64,000 nucleotides of DNA from Thalassia testudinum (lineage: Eukaryota > Streptophyta > Magnoliopsida > Alismatales > Hydrocharitaceae): contig JAZHRO010000012.1 of assembly GCA_037157565.1 (NCBI GenBank), positions 57,527,501 to 57,591,500 on the forward strand. The letters are read 5' to 3'. Shown in pieces: positions 36,790 to 48,100 of the stretch (positions within the stretch are counted from its first letter, which is position 1; the number at the start of each line of letters is the position of its first letter). The notes under the pieces are model-generated. The model searched no databases. It saw only the letters and a list, made by a program, of their open reading frames with translations, and had not been told where the DNA came from. Both the position numbers and the translations under genes were made by a program.

Positions 36790-38095
36790 GAATAATTTAA
36801 CCCTTCATCTTGTCCCTCCACTCCCACCACCGTTTCGCATCACCTCGTCTCCCTATTGTTTGGTAGGGGTGTGTCACCTTCACCTTCTTCACCATGCCAC
36901 GGCAACTTCATCTCCACCTACCTCATGCTGCAGCTGATCCCAACTTCGCTTTCACCTCAGGTCTCATCCTCTCCTTTTGCCATGGTTGATGTGGCCTTCT
37001 TGATGACCGCTTTTGCGTTGGTTGGCCACGTCATCAATTGGGCGTGCTATTCAATGGGTCGCACGGTCTTGTCTAGGACATGGGTTGCACAATTTTGGAT
37101 TGGCCACAGCTCATGGTGCATCACCATCCTATTTGGTTGGTGGTCCCCCTTCCAACAGAAGATGATTGGTTGCTCCTATTAGCCGAGCTTCTCTCTACTA
37201 TTAGGGGGTTCATTTCTCCATGCCTTCCTTGCTTTGAGTCGATACTTTGAAAGCATTACTTCCAAATCTACTCTATGCTTCATGTTTTTGCCTTCTCTTG
37301 GCTTTCTTGGCTATCCATGGAAGTTCCTTCGCAAGTGGCTACCCAACCACATTCCTTACCCTATGCATCCATGTGTGGTACTTCATGTAAAGCAATTCTT
37401 CGCATCCTTGAGATTCTACCTAGAAATGGAATTGTTTTGGTTCATCTTTTGCAGTACTTAATGTGTTGTGGTGGTTCATTTGGTTTGTTAAGTTTGACTT
37501 ATCATGGGACCACTGCATTGCATGCTATAAGGTCAAGACTATTGGTTAAAGATGTTCCCTTTAGCAAGAGGCTAAGGCTTGATTCACGGCCAGTAAGGTG
37601 AGATTGTTGGTTAATTCAGCTCAAGCTCGGGTCATCTTCCAACCCCGCAATATCCATGTTTATTGGGACCACGTGAGACATCAAACCTTCACACAACCAA
37701 GATTAAATCTAACTAATTCTGCATTCCAACTTTTGTCAACCTCTCCTTTGCACGGATCAAGTCAATCACCAAAGATTTCTCATGGTGACAGATTCGTCGT
37801 CTTCAAACATGGAAAAACTGTAAACCCTTAGGTGAAGCTCTGCTAGCAATGGTAACTTTTTAGACGCATTTCTTTTCCTTTTGTTGTATTTTTATTTTCT
37901 TGATTTGGATCTTGGTCTAGAATTTTGGCTTCCCCCTTTGCGGGTACCTTTCCCCTGTGATATGAGACATTCCTATTCCCCCTCTCATAGGGGCATGGTT
38001 GTTTCTTCTCCCCCCTTGCCCTTCTTAGAGTTTCGTCTTTTTGTAACAAGTTCCTTCCCTTATTAATGAAGTTTAGTTTGCATTAAAAAAAAAAA
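36790..38095 (+). mobile_element. Probable LINE-type or retrocopy 3' part with polyA tail
   Basis: The segment ends in a T-rich, translation-free tail (GTAACAAGTTCC, TTATTAATGAAGTTTAG), then 11 A at 38085-38095. This resembles 3' ends of plant LINEs. Frames upstream are short and broken and no reverse-transcriptase motif was recognised. The left limit is a guess and no TSD was found. Confidence 0.4.
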
Positions 38096-39162
38096 CGTTG
38101 TTCTTCACTACAACACGTTCAAGCAGTGCACCTAACCTTTAAAATGACCTTAAATTCAAAAAATGCAAATTAAACCTACTCACAAACCTAATCCACAAAG
38201 TAGCTTGTGCATGAAGACGAACACACAAGACAACAAAAGCAACTGATTTGAACCAGCATAGCTGTATTTATACAACATTGACTTGGTATTAGATCAAACA
38301 GTATTTGGTACTATTGCATTTCTTTCAATAGAAAAGATACAGAATAGTATATTGGTGACTTCATGAATACACGTGCATTTTGCACCAAAATGTGCCAGTA
38401 AATTCGTAATTACAATTGTATTTGCATCAAAACATGTTGCATATGCATTCTCATTGAGAAGTACAGAAGCACAGAACATGAGCATAATATAAATATGTCA
38501 AGTAACAACACCAAAAGGACAATGCATGCAGCATTCAGATTCATCACATAATGCTACTGGGACAAATTTCAGGAGACACAATATAATGATATAAGTCTAT
38601 GAAGGTAGACCTGTATTGGGCCTTGACGCAAAACTCTCTAAATATAGGCAGAGAATAAAGACCTCATAGAAATGACCTTTTCCCCCTGCACCAACAAGTC
38701 AAAGGACCTGTTCAAATTTTATACACAAGGCAAAGACTACACCTGACCCTAACTCATCAGCAACATTCAATCTTAATAGCAACAACGGCCCATGTAGAAA
38801 AAAATAAAATATAAGAGTATCCGATTCCCACTTGAGGATGCTCACCACACCTACAAAATGGTGTACCTTGACCCAATGCATGCCGGGCAGAAACTGACTG
38901 GACTGGACCAGCACCCAGCAGCACTTGTGATGGCCCTCTAGCTGACCCCATGATCATCATTCCTTTCATCCAAACCAAACTGGACCGGACCTGACAGGAC
39001 TCATACCGAACTGGACTCAGACTCGACCTTCTACTGCCTTCCCACCAACATTCAGAACCCTGCATAACTTCGGCAATGACAATAGTGTATGTTGGAACCT
39101 ACTTGTCCAGTCTCTGTCTATATAATGCATAGATATAGAAAAGTGACAAAAAGACAATACCT
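38096..39162. other. Downstream flank of importin-alpha, including its 3' UTR
   Basis: No gene. The importin-alpha transcript (minus strand) should end within this stretch; no strong AATAAA could be chosen. Confidence 0.5.
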
Positions 39163-42100
39163 TTAGCCAAATTTGAAGCCCCCAGGAGGGACTGATGGAT
39201 TGGAGTTGCCAAAGTGAAATCCATGTTGCGCAGTATCATTAGCTTGGATCACATCATCCTCACCATCCTCTTCTACCCAATATGTCTCGAGAACCTTAAC
39301 AGCCTTCTCGTATATCTCAGTATTATCATGGCTTTGCAGCGATTCAATCTTCTCCAGCCCTTCAATATCCTCGATCATCTGGGCATAAAGGTTGACTTGG
39401 TCAGTGACACCCAAGTTCTTCTCAGCCTCCCCAACCTTTAAGATGTTCTCAAGGCCTTCCAAACACACTGTGATGATTCTTGGATCAGGGCAAACAAGGA
39501 GATCACAAAGTGGCTTGATACAACCTTGGCCTGCCAGATACCTGCCAATCAAACAATCATGTGCTTCAGCCAAGAATGTTGTGTGTATTCTCAGCATGAT
39601 ACAAGCTAGTTGTCATACTTTATTTGATCGTGGGTCCCTCCTGAAGTTGCATTGGATATTGACCAGGCTGCCTCCTTCTTGATGTCAAATTCAGCATTTT
39701 GGAGTAAATTTACCAAAGGACCAATAATTTGGGCATCAATTACAGCCTGGAGCATCATGTAATGGCCAACAAAATGTGATCAACGGACAGATTCAAGCAA
39801 GAAGACACAAGTTCAGTAATAGAAGCATGATCAAAATGGATATTAACAAAGAAAATCAGATAACTCAAACACTAGTACCACAAACCCAATACCTGTATCT
39901 GTTCCTTGTTACCCGCAGTAATGTTTGATATGGTCCAGCAAGCCTCCTTCTTAATGCTTTTCTTGTGGTTGTGGGTCAAAAGGCTCAGAAGACAAGGTAG
40001 AGCATGATGATCAATGACGCACTGAAAAGAAGTTTGAAAATCAGACAAATAAATGAACCAAAAAAAAAATGATAATGAACTTCTGAAAGATCAACGTTAC
40101 AAGTCACTTAACATGCACATATAGAACATATTACATAAGCAACAGTCTGTCCAGAAAAATTAAAATAACATACTCTTTTGTATACCTCTAGCTATCAGTT
40201 TATCTATGTCACTAGGGGCCTTCTCCCAAAACTTTCCATTCATCTTTCTGAGGCTCTCAAGCAAACATCATGTACAGCACTGGTAGCACAAGCCAGAAGG
40301 TACTTGAATCCTACCTTTCCATGGCTATCAACCAGAAGGCTATTTAGGATATCATTTAGTTGTGAGGAGACAATCTGAAACTGTCACCAGTTTGGCCATC
40401 CAATCAAAATGTTCTTTGTAATATCCAAAATTCTTTTCAAACTTGCTATTAATGGCTTAAAGTAAAAGTCCAGAGATAAGTATACTCTAGTAATTTGATA
40501 TGATCTCACAAGTCACAAGAGTCTTCAATAATCAACCAGAGAAAATTAAATAGCAGGTCAACAAACCTCCCAGTTCCCTTCCCACAGTTCAACAATCCAC
40601 ACTCCCCCATATCTGTGCAAATCCTATACCTACTCTAACCAAACATGGTAGTAATGTCCATACAATTGCTTAGACCAAAAAAATCATAGAAAATTCCTCT
40701 TCCATTATTCCATGCATACTTCAAATATTTAACCCCAAAAATTTGCAGTTATCAATGAGCCGAATGAAACAAACCATCTAGCATATCTTTTATCCGTACT
40801 GACAGTTCAACTTTATTTCGAGTTAAAAGAAAAAAAAAAAAAAGGAGGAGGCATAAAGATGGAAAAAGAGATCAATATTAGTACCATGGGATGCTTTGGA
40901 AAAAAGTTAGAATCAAATAAAAAAGATTTCTGAATCAATCAAAGGACCTTGCAATATGGAAAAAATAGCTTTCTGGCTACAATCCCAGTCCCCCAATTTG
41001 TTTCAACCCACTGGGCTAAAGGCTCCCAGCATTTTTGAAAACAATGGAAGCTTGAAGCTAAGCAACAGCTTCTATTCAACTTTTTTTTTTTAAAAAAAAA
41101 GGAAAGGGTAGTTATCCAAAATAATAACCATCCAAATATATTAAAAGAGAAAGCTATCCAACCAACATCATACCAAGAAACAACCACAGACCCCTCACTC
41201 ACAAGGACTCACTCCAAAGCTTAATCAGAGTAAAAATAGACTCCACAAAATTCTCTACATAAGGCCTCTGCTCTTTGAAGACGACATCATTCCTTCCTAA
41301 CCAGACACCCCAGAGGACCGCCAGCGATCTGGCCCTCTCCTTCGTTTGGAAGATATTTTGCCCAGCATTACCCCCTCCGCCTCTATATCCGCTCCAAAAA
41401 TCATCAAAAGATCAACAACTCCACCATCCCGCTCCCACACGGCTCCAAATCTGCGAGACAAACGGGCAAGAGAAGAAAAGGTAGTCGACATCCCCATCAT
41501 CACCTCCACATAAAGGACAAACCTTACTCTCCCCAGGAGCCCATCTTGCCCTCCACACCCTAGTCATGAGCCTTCTCTTCCTAAGCAGCCAAACAAAAAT
41601 CTCAACCTTCAAAGGACAAGCCGCCTTCCAAACCTGTCAGCAATCTTTCACCAGATCCAAATCACCAATGGGATCCCCACCGGACAATCTTATGTATGCA
41701 GCCCTCTCCGAGAAATCTCCTTCATCCCAACCAAACATATCATTTCCCGACGCCAGATGTAGACCTTCCAACTCTTCAAGCAACCTCTGGAAGTCGTGAA
41801 TTCTTGCATCTGAAAGATTCCCTGCAAAAGACAGACACCACCCACCTCCCCAAACTTCTGCCATAGACACCTCCTTGCTCAAGGACAGAGCGAAAAGCCT
41901 CGGAAATCTTCTGGAGAGTGCGCCTTGACATGTCCAATCATCCTACCAAAACCTGAAAACCTCCCCGTCCACACCACCGGTACAAAACAGTTTTGCACCT
42001 TAGGAGCCACCGTTGACAGACCTTTCAGGAAGTGAGAAGCATCCCTCGGCGAGGACAGGAGGTCCCAACGTAGAGGACCACCATAAGCTGTCCTGAAAAC

Positions 42101-45100
42101 CTTCCCCACCAAATCCCCCCTGTTCTCCAAGAGGCCCCCAACCCACTTTGCCAACAGGCTATCATTAGATCTCCCCAAGTCCCTCACCCCAAGCCCCCCC
42201 TCCACCAGCTTGCAAACCTCCTTCCACGCCACCAACCTGACACCAGGCCCATTCGACCCCTGGTTGGACCAGAAGAAATTCCTCATAAGCCCCAACATTC
42301 TCTTAACGACCTGCTGGAGCAACTTCAAGACAGAGGTGAAATACGAAGGCATCGCCGCCAGAACCACCTTGAGCAAAACCAGTCTTCCACCCCTTGACAG
42401 AAGCTTGGACGCCCACCCTGCCAGCCTCCCCTTCAGCCTCCCCAGTAGGGGAGCCCAATCCTGCACGAAGATCCTACCATCTGCTAGCGATAAGCCCAAA
42501 TATCTGATTGATAGCTTCTCCTGCTCTGTCCTAAGACCCATGCTGCACTCCTCCGCCTCCGTCAAATTAAAAGGGACAAAACTTGATTTGTACAGGTTAA
42601 TATGCAAACCAGAAGCCTCACCAAACAATAGAAGCAAAATCCGCATCCTCCTGGCTTCCACCTCCCTGCCTTCAATAAAGAATATCATACCATCCGCATA
42701 CTGCAGCAGCGGAATGCTAGTCCCATCTCCCAAGGAGAAATCTCTCACCAAGTTCCTCTCACAAGATTTTTTCGCCGCCCTCGCAAGTGCATCTGCCGCT
42801 AGAACAAAAAGCATCAAAGCCAACGGGCACCCCTGTCTCACCCCTCTTCTCGACTGGATCCAACCCCCTGCCAGGTTTCCATTGATAAGAACCGAAAAAG
42901 GCGTCGTGGTGACACATCTTTTCATCAACTCGATCCACAGGGATGGAAATCCCCTCTTCACCAAAGAGGCCCAAAGGAAAGACCACTGCACTGAGTCATA
43001 CACCTTGTTGAAATCAACCTTCCACATAAAAGCCTTCCTCCTGCTCCTCTTCTAAAAAGACAGGATCTCCGAAGCCACCACATACCCCTCCAAGATGTTC
43101 CTGCCTAGGACAAGCCATCTGTACCAGATCTACAATCCTCGCCAAGGTCTTCCTCAACCTATTTGCCAAGATCTTAGCTACAATCAGATAAATAGCATTC
43201 GAAAGAGCTATCGGCCTATACTCCTGAATCTCCTCTGCTCCATCTCTCTTCGACAATAAGAACAAGTAAAATTTGTTCAATCTATTGAAGCCCGAATTTC
43301 CTTCTCTGAACTCCTGCAGTACCTGCACCACATCGTCCTTCACCACCGGCCAAAACTCCTTATAAAAGGAGACAAGAAAACCATCCGGTCCTGGACAACC
43401 ATCAGCATTCAGACCCCAAATCACCTTATGAATCTCATCCTCTTCAAATGGCCCAATCAAGTGCTCCGCTTCCCCATCCCTAATCCATGGCACCTCGAAT
43501 CCCAACCACCTCCATCTTCCCCCTACCTCCTCCCGGTGAACTCCCTGAAGTACCTCGCAGCTGCCCCGCCCACCGCCTCCCTACCCACGAACTCCCCTTC
43601 CTCACCTTCCACTCAACTTCCACCTTCCGATCTTCCTCTTGCACCACTTGCAAGCACCACCCTATCCATTTTGGATAGGAGGCCAACATCCTCAGCCAGG
43701 TCCAACCTCACAATCTCACTGAGAGCTGCATCTCTCCTCTTCCCGCGCTCCTCTTTAATTTGCTTCTTATAGGCCTTAAGGAAGGACTTCAACTCTCGTA
43801 GCTTAGCTTCCAACCTAGCAGCTACCGAGCCTTCCACATGGGTAGATCTCCATCTCTCTTCCACCAGCCTCATGAATCCCTCTTCAAGAAGCCAAGCTCT
43901 GTCAAACTTAAAGTACATACCATGCCTCCAGCCCTCATTCATCACCTAAAGCAAGGGAGTGTGGTCCGAGAACAACCGCTCCAGAGGTTTGACCTCCGCC
44001 ACAGGGAAAGCCTCCGCCATCGCCGTCGAGACGAAGAATCTATCAATCCGAAACCACTGCCCACCAGAGCTCCTCCAGGTGAAGTGGCAGGAAGAGGGTG
44101 GCATGTCAACCAACCCCTGTGCAGCAACAAAATCCGCAAAGGCCTTCGAGCCCTGGTCCACCCCCCCACGACCATCCAGTCTATCTTCCGCCAACAAAGT
44201 GACATTAAAATCGCCTCCAATCAACCACAGGGTCCCCTGATGTGCCATCGCAACTTGATCTAATTCCTCCCACATAGCCTGCCTCCGCATACTATCATTC
44301 GGATCATAGATCGAGGAGAAGAGCAAGCAGAGGTTGTCCCGACGCCTCTGTAACTTGACCGTAACATGGAAACCAACTGTTGAGTCCAGCAAGGAGAAGG
44401 CATCTCCCTTCCACCCAACAACAATCCCACCAGCTCTTCCAACCGCGTCAAGGGCCATGAAGTCCCCAATGCCACTACCCCCCACCTCCCTCCACAGTCT
44501 CTAGTCACAACTCCCCCATTTGGTCTCCTGGAGAAACACCACCTCAGGTCCCCACCTTTGAATATAACCACAGCGCTGCCCGCCTGGAGGGGTCATTCAA
44601 CCCCCTCACATTCCACGAGAGGACCTTAGTTATGGAGAAGTATGGGAGATGCCACCTTGCGTCGTGCGCCTGAAGCCCACCTCCGCAGCCACCCTATCAA
44701 CCTCCCCATCCTCCAGCTCCACAGGCCAACCCAATTGCCCCGCTGCACCTGCTCTCCCAGCAACGGGACCTCCACCTCCCCAACTCACACCACCCTCTCT
44801 TCAACCACCCCCAACTCTGTCCGACCCTCCTCAACCCCTGCATCCCCTCTAGCCCCAACCCTCGCTGGTTGCCAGCACCACCACCAGCCACCGCCACCCT
44901 CCCAGCACACCCCGCGCTACCTCCGCCTCCCATTAAGTCCTCCGCCAATCTTCCACCTCGCCCACCAGTTGGCACGGTGCCGCCGACCACCACCTCCGCC
45001 AACACCTCCCCCCGAAGCTGGTCACTCCCCACCTCGCTCCCAGTCGGAGGGGACTTAGCCCTCCACCTCCGATAAGTCCACCTCGGCTTGTACGCGAGCC

Positions 45101-48100
45101 ACTGCGCCAGAAGCTTCCTCAACTTCCACCTCTGTAGGCGCAGCACCGTCCCGTCCACGTCGCCCATCGCCACCCGATCGGCCTGACCGAGATCGCATCG
45201 AGGGCTCGCCTCCAAGTTCATCCGATCGCTGCCACCATTCGGAGCCCGCCCCGAACCCTCACAGGCAGAGGAGCCCAACTCAGAAGCCCCCCCGAAACCA
45301 TCTTTCCCCAACTCCGGATCCGACCCACCCGACCTGGGTCCGCCAAGAGGACGCACCATTAAAAGCAGATCCACGTCAGCAGGGTCCTTCGTCTTCAGCG
45401 CCGCGAAACTCTCCAAACCTTTCGCCACAGATCCCCCCGTTTCACCTGAATCCACTACCCGCTCGTCTACCACCGATCGCGCCGTGGGGATCGCAACGAT
45501 TGCGCAATCATCTCCGCGTCCCTTCGCCTTCCCAAAAACGGCCGGCTCTCGACCTGCTTGTGAGCCAGCTCCGACACCATGCTCCGCCACCGCACCGCCA
45601 GCCACCGCCTTAGCAAAGGATCTAGGTCTCCTGACCTCCTGCGAGACCCGAACCAACCAGGAAGAGCTCCCCCATCTCAGGATCATCTTCTCCACGATCT
45701 GTATCCCCGGCCTCATCTCCACCCACGCACCGAACCTCAACAGGTCCTCCGATCTCAAGCCAAGACCATCGCAGCTCCGGAGCCTTGCGAACGAAGCAAC
45801 CACCGCCGCCGCCACGTCCACCGTACGGAGGACGAGAGGAACCCCCTCAATCACCACACTCTGCCTTACACTAATCAATGGGCGCTCCGCCATGGCCCCA
45901 TCCGACCTCACCGGCCACCTCCACCTCACCACTCCTCGACCACACGACATCTCCATGAATGCCAAGCACCGCACCAGTACCAATCCGAGCCCCGATAGCA
46001 CCAAGCAACCGCTCCCGAGAGTCGCAACTCCAAAGGCACCTCTTCCGATCCCCAAGAACGAGAAAACCACCCCTCTCAGGTCCCCTAACCCCACCTCCCC
46101 TTCTAGCACCACCGCGACCAAGGCCGCCGCCAAGCTCCCCTCCAAGGCCCTAATCTCCTCCGACCACGGCGCTTCAACCTCCACGAGAGGTGCCCCCTCC
46201 AGTGGAGGCAGCAACACCCTTGCTCTCGCCACAGAAACCTCAGCGGCAGACTCCCGGAGGTGGCACCGCGCTCGCCTGTGTCCGAGTCCTCCGCACCGCA
46301 AACACTTCAACGACTCCCTATAGCCCTCCGCGAAGTGCCCCCTCCCGAGGCACTTGAAGCAACGCACCGACACCACACCCCTCCATGACCTCCTCTTCAC
46401 TGCCGTCCAACCAAGACCCTCACCCTCCCACCCTCGCACTCCCCCTCTCGCGCTCCCTCCCTCGCTCATTTTTCTCTCCTTCAAGTGTCAGTGGTCAAAA
46501 ACCGAAAGTATCTCAGCTTTTATTCAACTTGATGTGATAGGAAGCAGGGTCATCTACGTTCAGCTTGCTTATGTATTATTGCACTTTGAAAATGGCTCTT
46601 TGACAAAGCTCAAATATGTTAATCCCCGGAAATAATATGTTGCCAGAACAATTGTATCTTGCAATGCCTATTATTCCTTCATAGCATCTACCATTCTTTC
46701 ATAGAACCAAGCAATAGAAGCATCATGACTTACATTAACTTTTACTACAGTAACAATGTAACATGCACCAGTCAATCTGCAAAGAATTGACTGAAATACA
46801 CCACTACATGCCACGGATCTAAATAATATGCCAGTTACAGTTTCCATCAATTGTAAAGCCCACCCAAAACATGAAACAAAGCACTGTGGTAAAGTATCCA
46901 AGACGTTAAAAGGGTAAATGGGTAGGATCATACTACCAAATACACTCAAATATCCAAGATTGTTGAGTTTAAGCTATACTAAATACCACGACCTCATAAC
47001 ACCCCCCCCCCCCCCCCCCGCTCCCAACACACACACAAAAAGAGAACAAAAGAAAAGCTGTAAATGCGGTTGATAAAGTCCTCATTTGATCTAGGCACTG
47101 ATATATTTAAGCTCTATTCCTCATTTAAATAAACCAAAAAAAAAGTTGTATGCCAAGCCTAGGCTTAACCAAGGCACGGTCTACATTGACAATTAAGGTA
47201 TGGTGCAGGATTGCAAAGATAAGTTATTGAAAGAAAATTCCAGCATAAATGGGTAGGGCTATACAATGAATAATATACATATTGACCACATGCCGGTGGC
47301 ATATTCTAGGGTGTGTGCAGCAATCCATGAAATAGTATCATTTTAACCTCTTGGGTAATTCCAACCTCCAAATCCATCCCCGCAAAACAAAGTGCTACTC
47401 CACCAAGCAATTGAGATAGTGCCTGACAAGTGTCCAGCTTCCTCAACTACACAGAGTGTAGGACATGGGGTTAAAAATCAAGTATCACAAGGCAGGACAG
47501 ATTTAAAGCACAGCTATACTCTTAACTGCCTAACACTTCTTGTCAGAGAGACAGCAACCGACTAGGAGATGGAGTCAAGAGTCAAAGCCTGTACCCTAAC
47601 ATGATTAAATATGTTCTTGCTTGGTTAAGAAAGTGAAGAGAGAAAAGCAGTTTCCAGAACCATAATAATGATAAAATTGCTTGTCAATCAACAGCTATGC
47701 ACATTAAAGAAAACTATGTCAATATGTGATTAAACACCTAGTTTTACTCCAAATGATACACGAGGATATTTTTTACTGTGTGGAGTACATAACTCAATTT
47801 CCTCATTTTTTTTCTGAAAAACCACTTTTGGAGATTTTAGAGTCAATTTTCATACAGTAAAAAGCTTGTAGAATATTAAATTTTGGGGGCCACTTGTGTC
47901 ACAAACTTTTGCTTAATATGTACCTGTAAATATTGATAACAGTAATCCACCGTAATATAAAGAGGTCCTGTCATTAGTATTGCAATCCCTCCTATTCATA
48001 TATTCCATGACTATCAGCCTCTTGAATCCTTCATTCAGAAAGGTGCTTGATATTATTCATCAAGTAAACTTGACGGCAGATTTCAAGCAGGATAAAGCTT

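Larger units (their letters stand above)
41083..46513 (-). mobile_element. Near-full-length L1-type LINE inside importin-alpha intron 7
   Basis: The 5.4-kb element lies on the minus strand, the same as the host gene. Its 3' end is an oligo-T on the plus strand (41081-41091). Its 5' end at 46513 is 29 bp upstream of the ORF1 start. A 17-bp TSD (41066-41082 and 46514-46530, one mismatch) flanks it. It has ORF1 with zinc knuckles, then ORF2 with an apurinic-type endonuclease, reverse transcriptase and a C-terminal zinc-binding segment, the plant L1 order. ORF1 is open, but ORF2 is broken in several places, so this copy is not autonomous. Confidence 0.95.

Noticed and set aside
42210..43055. 281-codon plus-strand open frame, and another at 45484-46323
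   Set aside because: They are exact antisense shadows of LINE RT and ORF1.
47002..47019. Poly-C tracts here and at 11305-11329 as functional elements
   Set aside because: Such homopolymers are common slippage sites and sequencing trouble spots; nothing around them suggests function.
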